Assembly: GCA_937902925.1 (NCBI GenBank)
Contig: CALFNN010000082.1
Coordinates: 1-64,000, forward strand
Origin: an uncultured Opitutaceae bacterium
Lineage (GTDB): Bacteria; Verrucomicrobiota; Verrucomicrobiia; Opitutales; Opitutaceae
Length of the DNA: 64,000 nucleotides
Direction of reading: 5' to 3'
The translations under genes and the position numbers were made by a program. Below the pieces are notes generated by a model. The model was not told the origin of the DNA. It made no database searches and saw nothing but the letters and a program-made list of their open reading frames with translations. Positions within the stretch are counted from its first letter, which is position 1. The number at the start of each line of letters is the position of its first letter. Below are positions 34,959-44,800 of this stretch, piece by piece.

Positions 34959-36178
34959 AACCGACTCGGGGTCAAAGCTCCTCCCCGCTCGCGATGGCCG
35001 GCGAAATCACGCGGCTTCGCGCCCGTCTCGCGGAGACCGAGGAAACGCTCCGCGCCATCCGCACCGGCGAGGTCGACACCGTGGTGGTCGCGGGCAGACG
35101 GGGTCGGCAGGTGTTCACGCTGATGGGCGCCGAGCATGCCTACCGCGTGCTCATCGAATCCATGAACGAGGGGGCCGTGACCCTGAGCGCGGACCAGACG
35201 ATCCTCTATGCCAACCAGTGTTTCGCGCGGATGGTCCAATGCCCACTGGAGCAGGTGACGGGAGGTTCCTTTCGCCGCTTCCTCTCCCCCGGCGACAACG
35301 CGATCCTCCGACCGCTGATGAAGCGGGCCGGCCGGACCGGCTCCAAGCTGCCGGGACGCCTCACGACGGCCGGCGGCACGCTCGTGCCCGTCCAGATTTC
35401 CATCCGCGAAATCGATCAGGCGGGAGCAACGAACCCGACCTTCGGCCTGGTCGTGACCGATCTCTCGGAGCCCCGCCGGGCCGAGGATATGCTGCGGGCC
35501 TTGACGCACCGCGTCGTGCAGGTGCAGGAGGCCGAGCGCGCCAGCCTGGCCCTCGAGTTGCACGACCATATCACGCAGCCGTTGATCGCCGTCCTTTTCA
35601 GCAGCCAGACGTTGACGGAAAAGCTCTCGGCGGGTGACCGGGCCGCCCGGGACGAGGCGGTGAAACTCCGCGAGCTGCTCAGCCGGACGGCCGACGAAGT
35701 GGAGCGCATCTCACGCGACCTGCGGCCGAGCATCCTCGAGCACCTGGGTCTTTTCGCCGGCTTGCGCGCTGCGGGCCGGGAATTCGCGCAGCGAACCGCG
35801 GTCGCGCTCGAGCTGGCCGGTGCGCCGCTGATGCCGCGGTTGCCGGCCGAAACCGAGCTGGCGTTTTACCGCATCTTCCAGGAAGCACTGAAAAACATCG
35901 AACGGCACGCCCGGGCCAGCCACGTGACCGTGTCGCTGAGCCAGCCGGGGGAATTCGTGCAATTGGTGATCATCGACGATGGGATTGGTTTCGACGCGAT
36001 ACGGCATGCGGCGAAGCGGGAAGAGAAGGCCACGTTAGGCCTGGTCGGGATGCGCGAACGGGCGGTCAATGTGGGCGGCACCGTTACGGTCAAATCCGGT
36101 CTCCGGGTCGGCACGGAGATCGAGGTGCGTGTTCCCTATCCGCCCGGCACGACGGCGGCGGACCGGACCGCCGCTTGA
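34955..36178 (+). CDS. PAS-domain sensor histidine kinase (HisKA_3 type)
   Basis: A soluble 407-residue sensor kinase. A short coiled coil (ITRLRARLAETEETLRAIR) leads into one PAS domain (about residues 60-175) and a HisKA_3 dimerisation domain with the phospho-acceptor His203 in ELHDHITQPL. A HATPase domain follows, with NIERHARASHVTV (N box), DDGIGF (G1) and LGLVGMRERA. HisKA_3 kinases usually partner NarL-type regulators; a candidate is the regulator at 40204-40890. It starts with GTG overlapping the kaiB stop, so all four genes of this operon are chained. The ATG at 34994 is a possible alternative start. Confidence 0.9.
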   Translation: MKPTRGQSSSPLAMAGEITRLRARLAETEETLRAIRTGEVDTVVVAGRRGRQVFTLMGAEHAYRVLIESMNEGAVTLSADQTILYANQCFARMVQCPLEQVTGGSFRRFLSPGDNAILRPLMKRAGRTGSKLPGRLTTAGGTLVPVQISIREIDQAGATNPTFGLVVTDLSEPRRAEDMLRALTHRVVQVQEAERASLALELHDHITQPLIAVLFSSQTLTEKLSAGDRAARDEAVKLRELLSRTADEVERISRDLRPSILEHLGLFAGLRAAGREFAQRTAVALELAGAPLMPRLPAETELAFYRIFQEALKNIERHARASHVTVSLSQPGEFVQLVIIDDGIGFDAIRHAAKREEKATLGLVGMRERAVNVGGTVTVKSGLRVGTEIEVRVPYPPGTTAADRTAA

Positions 36179-36200
36179 TCGCGCCAGCGTCCGGCGTGGG

Positions 36201-36244
36201 TAGGGTTTTACCTTATGGCTATTCGATGGAACCGGGAGTTTAAT
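36201..36244 (+). promoter_or_regulatory. Dyad-type promoter, copy f (CheB-CheR-kinase and response regulator)
   Basis: The 16-mer TAGGGTTTTACCTTAT spans 36201-36216. Twenty-two bases later is TTTAAT (36239-36244), the best -10 match of the set, predicting a start near 36251 and a 69-base leader. It lies upstream of the gene pair that includes the LuxR-type regulator. Confidence 0.72.
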
Positions 36245-36319
36245 TAGGATTAGCCGGAAGTTTCGTCACGCCGACCTCGCACCCGCCGTGCAGTCGGTGC
36301 CTCGCGAGGCCGACGGCTG

Positions 36320-39300
36320 ATGTCATCCAGCCACGACCGGAAATGCCTCATGATTAAAAATTCCCGCCCGAAGAATCCCGCGCGCGGGGCGGTGTGCCCG
36401 ATCGTTGGCCTCGGCGCCTCCGCGGGAGGCTTGGTGGCGTTCACCCAGTTGTTGAAGGAACTCCCGGTCGACACCGGATTCGGATTCGTGGTGGTGCAAC
36501 ACCTGGACCCGCTGCACCAGAGCGCGCTCGCGCAACTGCTGGCCCGCGCCACGGCGATGCCGGTGCGCGAGGCGGCGAACAACCTGCGCGTGCTCGCCAA
36601 CCACGTTTACATCATCCCGCCCAACGCGAGCATGGGCATCGTCCGCGGCCGGCTGAAGCTTCAGCCGCGCACGCGCAACGGCATGGCCTCGCGTTCGATC
36701 GATGTCTTTTTCGAGGCGCTCGCGAGGGATCAGCAGGAGCGCGCGATCGGGGTGATCCTGTCGGGCAACGCTAGCGACGGCACGATCGGCCTCGAGGCGA
36801 TCAAGGCGGAGGGCGGGCTCACTTTTGCGCAGGACGACTCGGCCCGCTATGAATCGATGCCGCGCAGCGCCATTGCGGCCGGCTGCGTGGACGCCGTGCT
36901 CTCCCCGGCGCAAATCGCGCGGGAGGTGGCCCGGATCGCGCGGCATCCCTATGTCGCGGGTCCGGCAGCGGTGGCGGCAAATCGTCGCGGGGCGGCGGCT
37001 TCGGCGGACCCGTCTGCGCCGGCGGGGCGGCCCGAGCAAGATAGCTACAAGAAGATCCTGCTCCTTCTTCGCAATCACACCGGGGTCGATTTTTCCTACT
37101 ACAAGCCCACCACCATCCGCCGGCGGATGACGCGCCGCGCGGTGCTGAACCACCGGGAATCGCTGGCCAACTATGCCGAATTCCTGCGGGGCAATGCGCG
37201 GGAAATCGAGGCGCTCTATGCCGACACGCTGATCAGTGTGACGGGTTTTTTCCGGAATGCGGACGCGTTCGCCGTGCTCAAGTCCAAGGTCCTCGCCAGG
37301 CTGCTCGCCCAGCGGGGCGACGCACCGCTGCGGGTCTGGGTGCTCGGCTGTTCCACCGGGCAGGAGGCTTATTCCATCGCGATGCTGTTCACGGAGGCCG
37401 CCGCGAAATCCCACCGGCCGCGCAAGCTCCAGATCTTCGCCACCGACCTCAGCGAGACCAACCTGAACCGGGCGCGCCATGGCCTTTATCCCAAGAGCGT
37501 CACGCTGGACGTTTCGCCGGATAGGTTGCGACGGTTCTTCGTCCCGGAGGATGGCGGTTACCGGGTGATCAAGTCCCTCCGCGAACAGGTGGTGTTCGCC
37601 CGGCACAATCTCATCAGCGATCCGCCGTTCTCGCGGATGGATCTCATCACCTGCCGCAACGTGATGATCTACCTCGAGCCGAGCCTGCAGCAGAAGGTGC
37701 TCCCCGCGTTCCACTACGCGCTCAAGCCCGAGGGCTATTTGTTCCTGGGCGGATCGGAATCCGTCGGCGGCCACACCGACCTGTTTGCGCCGGTGGACAA
37801 GAAGCAGAAGATCTTTTCGCGGAAGCCGGCGACGACGCTCGCGTTGCAGCTGCCGGTGCGAACCGAGTTCGGCAACGGCAATGGATCCGGCGCGGCGCGC
37901 GTGCCGGCGCTGACCGGCCGGGGTCCGGGCGGGCCGACCGAGGATTTCCGGGGCGAGCTCAACGCCGAGCGCGAGGCGGATCGCGTGACCGTCAATCAGT
38001 TCGCGCCGCCCAGCGTGCTGATCAACGACGACCTGCAGATCCTGCAATTCCGCGGACCAACCGGGCTTTACCTCGAACCGCCGACGGGCAAGGCGCGATT
38101 CGACCTGCTGAAGATGGCCCGCGAGGGCCTGATGCTGCCGTTGCGCACGGTGATCAATCGCGCAAGAAAGGAGCACCAGACCGCGAGAAAGGAAAGCGTG
38201 CCCTTCAAGCTGGATGGCAGGAACCGCGCCGTGAGCCTGGAGGTCGTGCCGCTGAAAAATCTCAAGGAGCGGCGTTATCTGGTCCTGTTTCAGGATGCGG
38301 AAAAACGCGGACCGGGCGCGCCGGCGAACGTCGAAATCCCGCGCATTTCCCCCGTCACCAAGCGGGAGGAATCCAGCCGGATTGCGGCCTTGGAACAGGA
38401 GCTCGCCGAGACCCGCGACTACCTGCAATCCATTCAGGAGCATCAGGAGACCGCGAACGAGGAACTGCAGGCGGCCAACGAGGAGGGCCAGTCCGCCAAC
38501 GAGGAATTGCAGAGCCTCAACGAGGAACTCGAGACCTCCAAGGAGGAGTTGGAATCGACCAACGAGGAACTGACCACGGTCAACGAGGAGATGGTCAGCC
38601 GGAACGCCGAGCTGAACCGGCTGAACAGCGACCTCACGAATCTCCAGACCTCGACCCGGCTGGTCATTGTGCTGCTTGGGCGCGACCTGACCATCCGCCG
38701 GTTCAGCGCGCAGGCCGAAAAACAATTCCATCTCCACGCGGCCGACCTCGGGCGATCGATCGGCGGGATCAGGCACAATCTCGACCTGCCGGACCTCGAG
38801 GCGCTCATCGCGGAGGTCGTCGCCGACGTCCGGGAGTGCGAGCGCGAGGTGCAGGACAAGGATGGCCGCTGGTATTCGCTGCGCGTGCGCCCCTATCTCA
38901 ACCTCGACAACGCGGTGGATGGCGCGGTGCTGGTGCTGGTCGATATCACGGCGCGCAAGGAGGCCGAGCACGAGATCGTTCGCGCCCGTGACTTTGCCGA
39001 GGCGGTCATCGGCACGGTGCGCGATCCCCTCCTCGTGCTGGATGCCGGCCTGCGCATCCACGAAGCCAACGAGGCGTTCCTGGACACGTTCAAGGCCACC
39101 CATGAAAAGCTGGCGAATCGCTCGCTCTTCGAACTCGACGGCGGCCGCTGGGACATCCCGCGGCTCCGCACGCTATTGCAGGACATCCTGCCGCGCGACA
39201 CGTCGTTCGACAACTTCGAGGTCACGCTGAAGACCAGGAATCGCGGCACCCGCACCGTGCTGCTCAATGCCCGGACGTTGAACCAGGATTCCGGACACCG

Positions 39301-40207
39301 GGAAAAGATCCTGCTGGGATTTCAGGACATCACGGCGCGCAAGGCCGTCGAGGAAGCGCTGCGGGTGGCCGAGGTCCAACTGGCCTCGCACGCCGCCAGA
39401 CTGGAAGGCACCGTGGCGAAGCGCACCGCGCAATTGACCGCGAGCAACGCGCGGCTGCTGGCCTCGGTGCAGTCCATCACCAAGGGCAAGGAGGAGTATC
39501 GGGCGCTGCTGCACGAGGCGCAGCTCCTGCAGAAAAAGCTCCGCCAGGTGACGCACCAGATCCTGACGGCGCAGGAGGAGGAGCGGAAGAAGATCAGCCG
39601 GGAATTGCACGACGAGGTCGTGCAGACGCTGGTGGGCATCAACGTCGAGCTGTCGGCGCTCGTCCACGGCAATTCCGCGGGGGTGCGCCAGATCAAGGAC
39701 AAGATCGCGCACACGCAGCGCCTGGTGGAAAGCTCGGTCGACGCGGTGCACCGTTTCGCCCGCGACCTGCGGCCGACGGTGCTCGACGACCTCGGCCTGA
39801 TCCCGGCGCTCCATGCCTTTTGCCGGGGCCTCGCGGAGCGGAAAAAATTCAAGATCGAACTGACGGCCTTTGGCGGCGTCGAAGCCCTCGCCAGCGACAA
39901 ACGGACCGTGCTGTTCCGCGTCGCCCAGGAAGCGCTCAACAATGTCGCGCGCCACGCGCGCGCCACGCAGGTCGTGGTGACCATCGCCAAGATCCCCGGC
40001 GCGGTGCGGATGGAGATCAACGACAACGGCAAATCATTTCCCGTCCAAAAAGTGCTCCAGGCCAAAACCAACCGGCGCCTGGGCCTGGTCGGCATGCGGG
40101 AGCGCGTCGAAATGGTCGGCGGCTGCCTGACCATCGAATCCACGCCCGGGCAGGGAACGATCGTCCGGGCAGAAATCCCCTTTACCCCGGAGCCCATAAA
40201 AAAATGA
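36320..40207 (+). CDS. CheB-CheR-PAS-histidine kinase fusion protein
   Basis: A 1,295-residue signalling protein without membrane helices. The CheB methylesterase domain (residues 27-210) has its catalytic triad in GASAGG (Ser34), VQHLDP and GNASDGT. The CheR methyltransferase domain (about 238-500) has the SAM-binding VLGCSTGQEAYS and the FFRN motif. A coiled coil with repeated NEELQ units (about 690-775), PAS domains (about 780-1020), a HisKA_3 domain with His1097 in ELHDEVVQTL, and a HATPase domain (NNVARHAR, LGLVGMRERVEMVGG) follow. Its ATG at 36320 and one at 36350 are both plausible. It overlaps the response regulator by four bases, indicating a cognate pair. Confidence 0.92.
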   Translation: MSSSHDRKCLMIKNSRPKNPARGAVCPIVGLGASAGGLVAFTQLLKELPVDTGFGFVVVQHLDPLHQSALAQLLARATAMPVREAANNLRVLANHVYIIPPNASMGIVRGRLKLQPRTRNGMASRSIDVFFEALARDQQERAIGVILSGNASDGTIGLEAIKAEGGLTFAQDDSARYESMPRSAIAAGCVDAVLSPAQIAREVARIARHPYVAGPAAVAANRRGAAASADPSAPAGRPEQDSYKKILLLLRNHTGVDFSYYKPTTIRRRMTRRAVLNHRESLANYAEFLRGNAREIEALYADTLISVTGFFRNADAFAVLKSKVLARLLAQRGDAPLRVWVLGCSTGQEAYSIAMLFTEAAAKSHRPRKLQIFATDLSETNLNRARHGLYPKSVTLDVSPDRLRRFFVPEDGGYRVIKSLREQVVFARHNLISDPPFSRMDLITCRNVMIYLEPSLQQKVLPAFHYALKPEGYLFLGGSESVGGHTDLFAPVDKKQKIFSRKPATTLALQLPVRTEFGNGNGSGAARVPALTGRGPGGPTEDFRGELNAEREADRVTVNQFAPPSVLINDDLQILQFRGPTGLYLEPPTGKARFDLLKMAREGLMLPLRTVINRARKEHQTARKESVPFKLDGRNRAVSLEVVPLKNLKERRYLVLFQDAEKRGPGAPANVEIPRISPVTKREESSRIAALEQELAETRDYLQSIQEHQETANEELQAANEEGQSANEELQSLNEELETSKEELESTNEELTTVNEEMVSRNAELNRLNSDLTNLQTSTRLVIVLLGRDLTIRRFSAQAEKQFHLHAADLGRSIGGIRHNLDLPDLEALIAEVVADVRECEREVQDKDGRWYSLRVRPYLNLDNAVDGAVLVLVDITARKEAEHEIVRARDFAEAVIGTVRDPLLVLDAGLRIHEANEAFLDTFKATHEKLANRSLFELDGGRWDIPRLRTLLQDILPRDTSFDNFEVTLKTRNRGTRTVLLNARTLNQDSGHREKILLGFQDITARKAVEEALRVAEVQLASHAARLEGTVAKRTAQLTASNARLLASVQSITKGKEEYRALLHEAQLLQKKLRQVTHQILTAQEEERKKISRELHDEVVQTLVGINVELSALVHGNSAGVRQIKDKIAHTQRLVESSVDAVHRFARDLRPTVLDDLGLIPALHAFCRGLAERKKFKIELTAFGGVEALASDKRTVLFRVAQEALNNVARHARATQVVVTIAKIPGAVRMEINDNGKSFPVQKVLQAKTNRRLGLVGMRERVEMVGGCLTIESTPGQGTIVRAEIPFTPEPIKK

Positions 40208-40890
40208 CTGTTTCCAAGAAAATCGCGGTCCTGCTGGCCGAGGATCACGCCATCGTGCGACAGGGCCTGTCCGCCCTGCTGAACGCCGACGGCGGCTTCG
40301 TGCTGGTCGGCGAAGCCCGCAACGGCCGCGAGGCCGTGAATTTGGCGCAGACCCTTCACCCCGAAGTCATCCTGATGGATATCGCGATGCCGGTGCTCAA
40401 CGGGCTCGAGGCGACGCGGCAGATTCTCGACGCCAACCCGGCGGCGAAGGTGCTCATTCTCTCCGCGCATAGTGACGACGAATATATCGAACGGATGAGT
40501 TCGGCCGGCGTGGCTGGGTTCCTCGAGAAGCAAACCTCCGCCGAAATCCTGGCTTTCGCGATCCGCCAGATTGCGTCGGGCAAGAAGTATTTCAGCCCCC
40601 GGATCGCCAAACGCCTCGGGGAGGTCGCGGCCAAGCCGCGCGACCGGAACGGGATGGTCAGGGCCAACGGCGGCCGCCTGACTTCCCGCGAGACCGAGGT
40701 GCTGCAACTGGTGGCCGAGGGGCACGCCAACAAGCAGGTCGCGTCCGAGCTCAGCATCAGCATCAAGACCGTCGAAAAGCACCGGCAACACCTGATGGAC
40801 AAGCTCAACATTCATGAGACCGCGGGCCTCACGCGTTACGCCATCGCGCATGGCATCATCGAAAACACCGTGCAATTGACGATCATCTGA
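40204..40890 (+). CDS. NarL/FixJ-family response regulator with LuxR-type HTH
   Basis: A 228-residue transcription regulator. The receiver domain has an acidic pocket (LLAEDH) and the phosphorylatable Asp59 in VILMDIAMP; Lys108 is in the GFLEK segment. The C-terminal domain, from about residue 158, has the LuxR/GerE helix-turn-helix (LTSRETEVLQLVAEGHANKQVASEL, then IKTVEKHR), interrupted only by normal variation. It starts in the ATGA overlap with the kinase. It is the only DNA-binding regulator in the window and the natural candidate for binding the dyad promoters, one of which controls its own operon. Confidence 0.94.
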   Translation: MTVSKKIAVLLAEDHAIVRQGLSALLNADGGFVLVGEARNGREAVNLAQTLHPEVILMDIAMPVLNGLEATRQILDANPAAKVLILSAHSDDEYIERMSSAGVAGFLEKQTSAEILAFAIRQIASGKKYFSPRIAKRLGEVAAKPRDRNGMVRANGGRLTSRETEVLQLVAEGHANKQVASELSISIKTVEKHRQHLMDKLNIHETAGLTRYAIAHGIIENTVQLTII

Positions 40891-40947
40891 CCGGGCGTGC
40901 CGGCGCGGTGCAACTCGCGGCGACCGCCGGCTTCGGGGAGGGCGAGG

Positions 40948-40991
40948 CAGGGTTTCACCTTATATAGCGCGCATGGAACTTGGTGTAGCGT
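40948..40991 (+). promoter_or_regulatory. Dyad-type promoter, copy g (coiled-coil membrane protein)
   Basis: The 16-mer CAGGGTTTCACCTTAT spans 40948-40963. Twenty-two bases later is TAGCGT (40986-40991), predicting a start near 40998, only about three bases before the ATG at 41001. Either the mRNA is nearly leaderless or the true start codon is further downstream. Confidence 0.65.
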
Positions 40992-41000
40992 CGGGCCGCG

Positions 41001-41726
41001 ATGCCTGAATATCCCGTTTCCACTCCGGCGAAAACCGCCGCGTCACCTCCCGGTTCCTCAATCGCGGCGCCCCCCGGGGTCGCGCCGGAAAAAACGGCGG
41101 TCGCGGTGCCGGTGGCCGGCGCTCGAGGCATCAAGGACCGCGCTCCCGTTGTGGCCGGGCCGCTTCCGCGCTGGATCGCTCCGCTGACCGTCGCGCTCGG
41201 GGCGTTGTCCGCCGCGCTTTTGATAACGGTCGTGATCCTCTGGAGCCAGGTGGGTGCGCGCGACACGACCATCGTGGAAAATCGAAATCGAGCCGATCAA
41301 CGGGATGTCGCCGCGACGGAAATGCGGGGCCAGTTGGACGGTGCCAAGGCAGACTCGACCAAGCTTCAATCCCAGGTCGAGGCCGCCAAGACCGAGTCGG
41401 CCCAGCTCAGCGGCAAGGTGGCGGAGGGGAAGGCCGGCGCGGTCGAGCTCGGAACCCGGTTGGAAAAAGCCAAGGCGATCTCCAACGGTTTCCAGTCGGG
41501 CATGGAGGACGCCAAGGTCGCCGCCATCCGGGAGCAGGGACTGGCGGAGAAGGCCAAGGCCCAGGCCACGGTGATGCAGACCCGGCTCGATGCGGCCGAG
41601 TCCGACCGGACGAGACTTCAAACGCAATTGGTGGACAGCCGGGCCGAGGCCGACGCTTTGCAGGCAAAACTGGACAAGGCGGAAGCGGCGATCGCCCAAC
41701 TGCAAAAGACACTCGCGCAGAAATAG
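41001..41726 (+). CDS. Single-pass membrane protein with long coiled coil
   Basis: A 241-residue protein. The N-terminal 55 residues are Pro/Ala-rich and probably disordered in the cytoplasm, followed by one membrane helix (IAPLTVALGALSAALLITVV, about residues 59-80). A periplasmic coiled coil of about 150 residues follows, with heptad-like stretches such as LQSQVEAAKTESAQLSGKV. No family is recognised. It sits between the signalling block and the outer-membrane assembly genes. The gene is preceded by promoter g with almost no leader. Confidence 0.75.
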   Translation: MPEYPVSTPAKTAASPPGSSIAAPPGVAPEKTAVAVPVAGARGIKDRAPVVAGPLPRWIAPLTVALGALSAALLITVVILWSQVGARDTTIVENRNRADQRDVAATEMRGQLDGAKADSTKLQSQVEAAKTESAQLSGKVAEGKAGAVELGTRLEKAKAISNGFQSGMEDAKVAAIREQGLAEKAKAQATVMQTRLDAAESDRTRLQTQLVDSRAEADALQAKLDKAEAAIAQLQKTLAQK

Positions 41727-41728
41727 CC

Positions 41729-41750
41729 CGATGGAGTTTCGCCTCCATCG
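41729..41750 (+). other. Hairpin after the coiled-coil gene, no T-tract
   Basis: A perfect 8-base stem, CGATGGAG (41729-41736) and CTCCATCG (41743-41750), with a six-base loop, two bases after the stop codon. It lacks the T-run of an intrinsic terminator and may act in mRNA stability or Rho-assisted ending. Confidence 0.5.
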
Positions 41751-41854
41751 CGTAATCGTATCGGCAGGGAAAAAGTGCCGAGCCGGCGAAGAGCTCCACC
41801 GGTTTCAAGTCGGGCCTGTTTTCTAGGCTGGGGGAATCCCGGCTGTGCCATCCG

Positions 41855-44800
41855 ATGCGTCGTCGCCTCCTCCTTTTAGCCGCCTGGCTGGTCGCCGGGT
41901 TCATCACGGCGATCACCGCCCTGCCATGGTGGCTTGGTCCCGTGCTGGGGTGGGCGGGGCGTTCGCGGGGTGCGACCTTCGGCGCTTATGACCGGATCGG
42001 ATATTCCCGCTTCGCGCTGCACGATTTGACGGTGCGCCGGGCCGGCGTCACGATCACGGTTTCACGGATCGAGGCCGACACGCCGTTGCTGTGGCTCTGG
42101 CGAAGCTGGACCGGCCAGCCCGGGGAACTGCTGGCGGGACATTGGACGGTGAGGGTGGAGAGCCGCAACGGCGGTGAGCTCAAGCCGCCGGCGACCACCG
42201 TGGGAAACGGAGGCTGGCTTCCGTTGCGTGCCACGCTGATCCATCTCGCCGCGATGTTTGATCGCTGGCTGCCGCGGGCGAGAGCCGCTGCGGGCAGCGT
42301 GCAATGGCCGGGTGGCGCCCTTACGCTCGCATCGGCGACGTGGCAGGGACACTTGCTGGCCGCCGAAAACGTCACGGTCGGATCTTTGCACGCCAATGCC
42401 ACGCTCGCGTTACCGGCCGGAACGGACACGATGCGATTCACGGCCCGCACGATCGACGGACATGTCACGGCCGGTCTGGAAAGTCGCGGCGCGGATGTCA
42501 CGGGCATCGTCACATGGTGGGAGCAACGCGCGGCGCTGAACGCTCATTTTGGCGGGACCGCCTGGTTGCCGGCCACGGCGGCATTGCAGGCGGACGCCTG
42601 GCAGGTGCCCGGGGCACGGCTGAAGCTCGGCGAACTTTACGCGTTTGTGCGCGGGCACGGGACGATCGAGTGGCGCGACGGGCATTTCGAGGCGGATGCG
42701 GCGGCGACGGGCGAACCGCTGGCCGGAAAATTAGCGCCACCCCTGGAGGCGGCCGTTCGCGGGCATGGCGACGCACAGTCGTTTACCGTCGAGACGCTGC
42801 ACGCCACGCTGCCGGGAATCACCGCCGCGCTCAGCGAGTCGGTGACGCTCGACCGGCAGGGAAGATTTAAAACCAGCGCGGCGCGGTTTACGGTGGAGGC
42901 GGATCTGGCGAAGCAGCCGTGGTTTGTCGCGAAGGGGACGGTGAGCGGCGGCGCCGGTCTCGTGGCGGGCGTCGCCCAGTCGCCGGTCGTCGATTTCAAC
43001 CTCGAGGCGCGGGATGTGGCAGTGGGCGACATTGCGCTGGGCACGGCGACGGCAAGGGGGCGCTTCGACTGGCCGCGGATGGAAATCACGGCCGGCACGA
43101 TCGTGCCGGCAGAAAACGGGGAAATCGCGTGGCATGGGGGGTGGGATTTTCGCACGAAGGAAATCTTTCGCGCGGCGGTCGCCGGACAAATCCGGCGCGC
43201 GGCGATTGCGCGCTGGCTGCCGGCGCATCCGGATTTCGAGACGATCGCCGTCAAGGTGGAGGCCAGCGGGCCGCTCGCGCGTCTGACCCACGCGGGCAGC
43301 GCGCAAGCCGACGGCGTGAAGCTGCCCGGGCTGAACCCGCTGGCGCTCGCGATCACATGGCGTGGCCACGGCGACCGCATCGAGGATTTCACGGCAGAAG
43401 CGACGGCGGGCACGACGGTGATTTCGGCGGCGGGTGCGGCGACACGCACGGAGATGCGCCTGACCGGACTGACGCTCGCGAAGGGCGGCGCGACGCACCT
43501 CAAGTTGACGGCGCCAGCGATCGTGAAGTGGAGCCCCGCGGCGCAGGTGGATGGATTGCAGCTGGCGGGTGACGGCGATGTCGGCGCCGCGGTCACATGG
43601 GGGGAAACCGGTCGCGTCGAGTTCACCGTCCACAAGGTTTTGTCGGCGTGGTTCGAGGACCTGGCGCCGCTGCCGGGGCCGGCGTGGCAGCTGAATTCAC
43701 TCGCGATGTCCGGGGCATGGGACCGTGGACCGATGGCGTTCTCCGTGGCGGGCGAGGCGGCGATCGCTCTCGGCGACCGGCGCAGTGCGGTGGTGACCGT
43801 GGAAGCGAAAGGCGACAAGGACGGTTTGCGCGTGGAGGCGCTGCGCGCGACGGAGGGGACAACGACGATCGTTACGGCCACCGGGCAGGTTCCTGTCGTA
43901 TTTTTTCCGGCCGCGGCGCCGCGGATGCGAATCGAACCGAAGGGTGCGCTCCTGATCGAGGCGGCGACGGAATCGAATGCGACGTTCTGGGAGAAATTCA
44001 CGGAGCTGACGGGACTCGAGTTGAAGGAGCCGCAGGCGTCGGCGCACGTGACGGGCACATGGGCGCAACCGCTCGGCGAAATTCGCGTGAAGGCGGCCCA
44101 CGTTGCAATGGACGCGGCGCGTTTCAAACGACCGCTGCCGGCAATGACGTCGCTCGACCTGGCGCTGACGGGCGATCGCGGCGGGATAAAACTCGAGACG
44201 TTCTCCGCGCGCATCGAGGGCCAGGCGGTGCGGGCCGAAGGCCGGCTGCCGGTGACGGGAGGCGGGTGGGATGAGTTCCGCAAGGCGCCGCTCGCATTTG
44301 CACTGCGCGGCACGGAGCTGCACCTCGAAGTGGCGGACGCGGGCCTGGCGGCGTTCGCGGGATTTCTGCCGGCGTATCTGGCGCCAAAGGGACGTCTGCA
44401 GGTCGACCTGAACTATCGGGGAGGTGGAGCGGTCGCCGGGTTTGTGCGCCTGCAGGACGGGGCTTCGCGGCGGCTGGGCCCGCTTGGCGTGTTGCAGGAG
44501 ATCAACGCGGACGCGCAGGTTTCCGGCCGCACGCTCGAACTGCGCACCGTGACGGCGACCGCCGGCGGCCGGCCGGTCACCCTGAGCGGCTCGGTCGAGT
44601 TTCCCGCCGGCGCCGAGCCGCGTTACGCGGTCGAGTTGCACGGGGAGAATCTGCCGTTCATGCGGCAAACCGGCCTGATCGTGCGGGGCGATCTGGATTT
44701 GAAACTCCACACGCCGGCGATCGGGCCGACGATACTCAGCGGCGCGGTCCGGCTGCGTGACAGCCTTTTTCTCTCCGACGTGCGCGCTTTCCTGCCGGGC

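Noticed and set aside
36323-39103. 926-residue open frame opposite the CheB-CheR kinase
   Set aside because: High GC content leaves antisense frames open; the plus strand has catalytic motifs of four domains.
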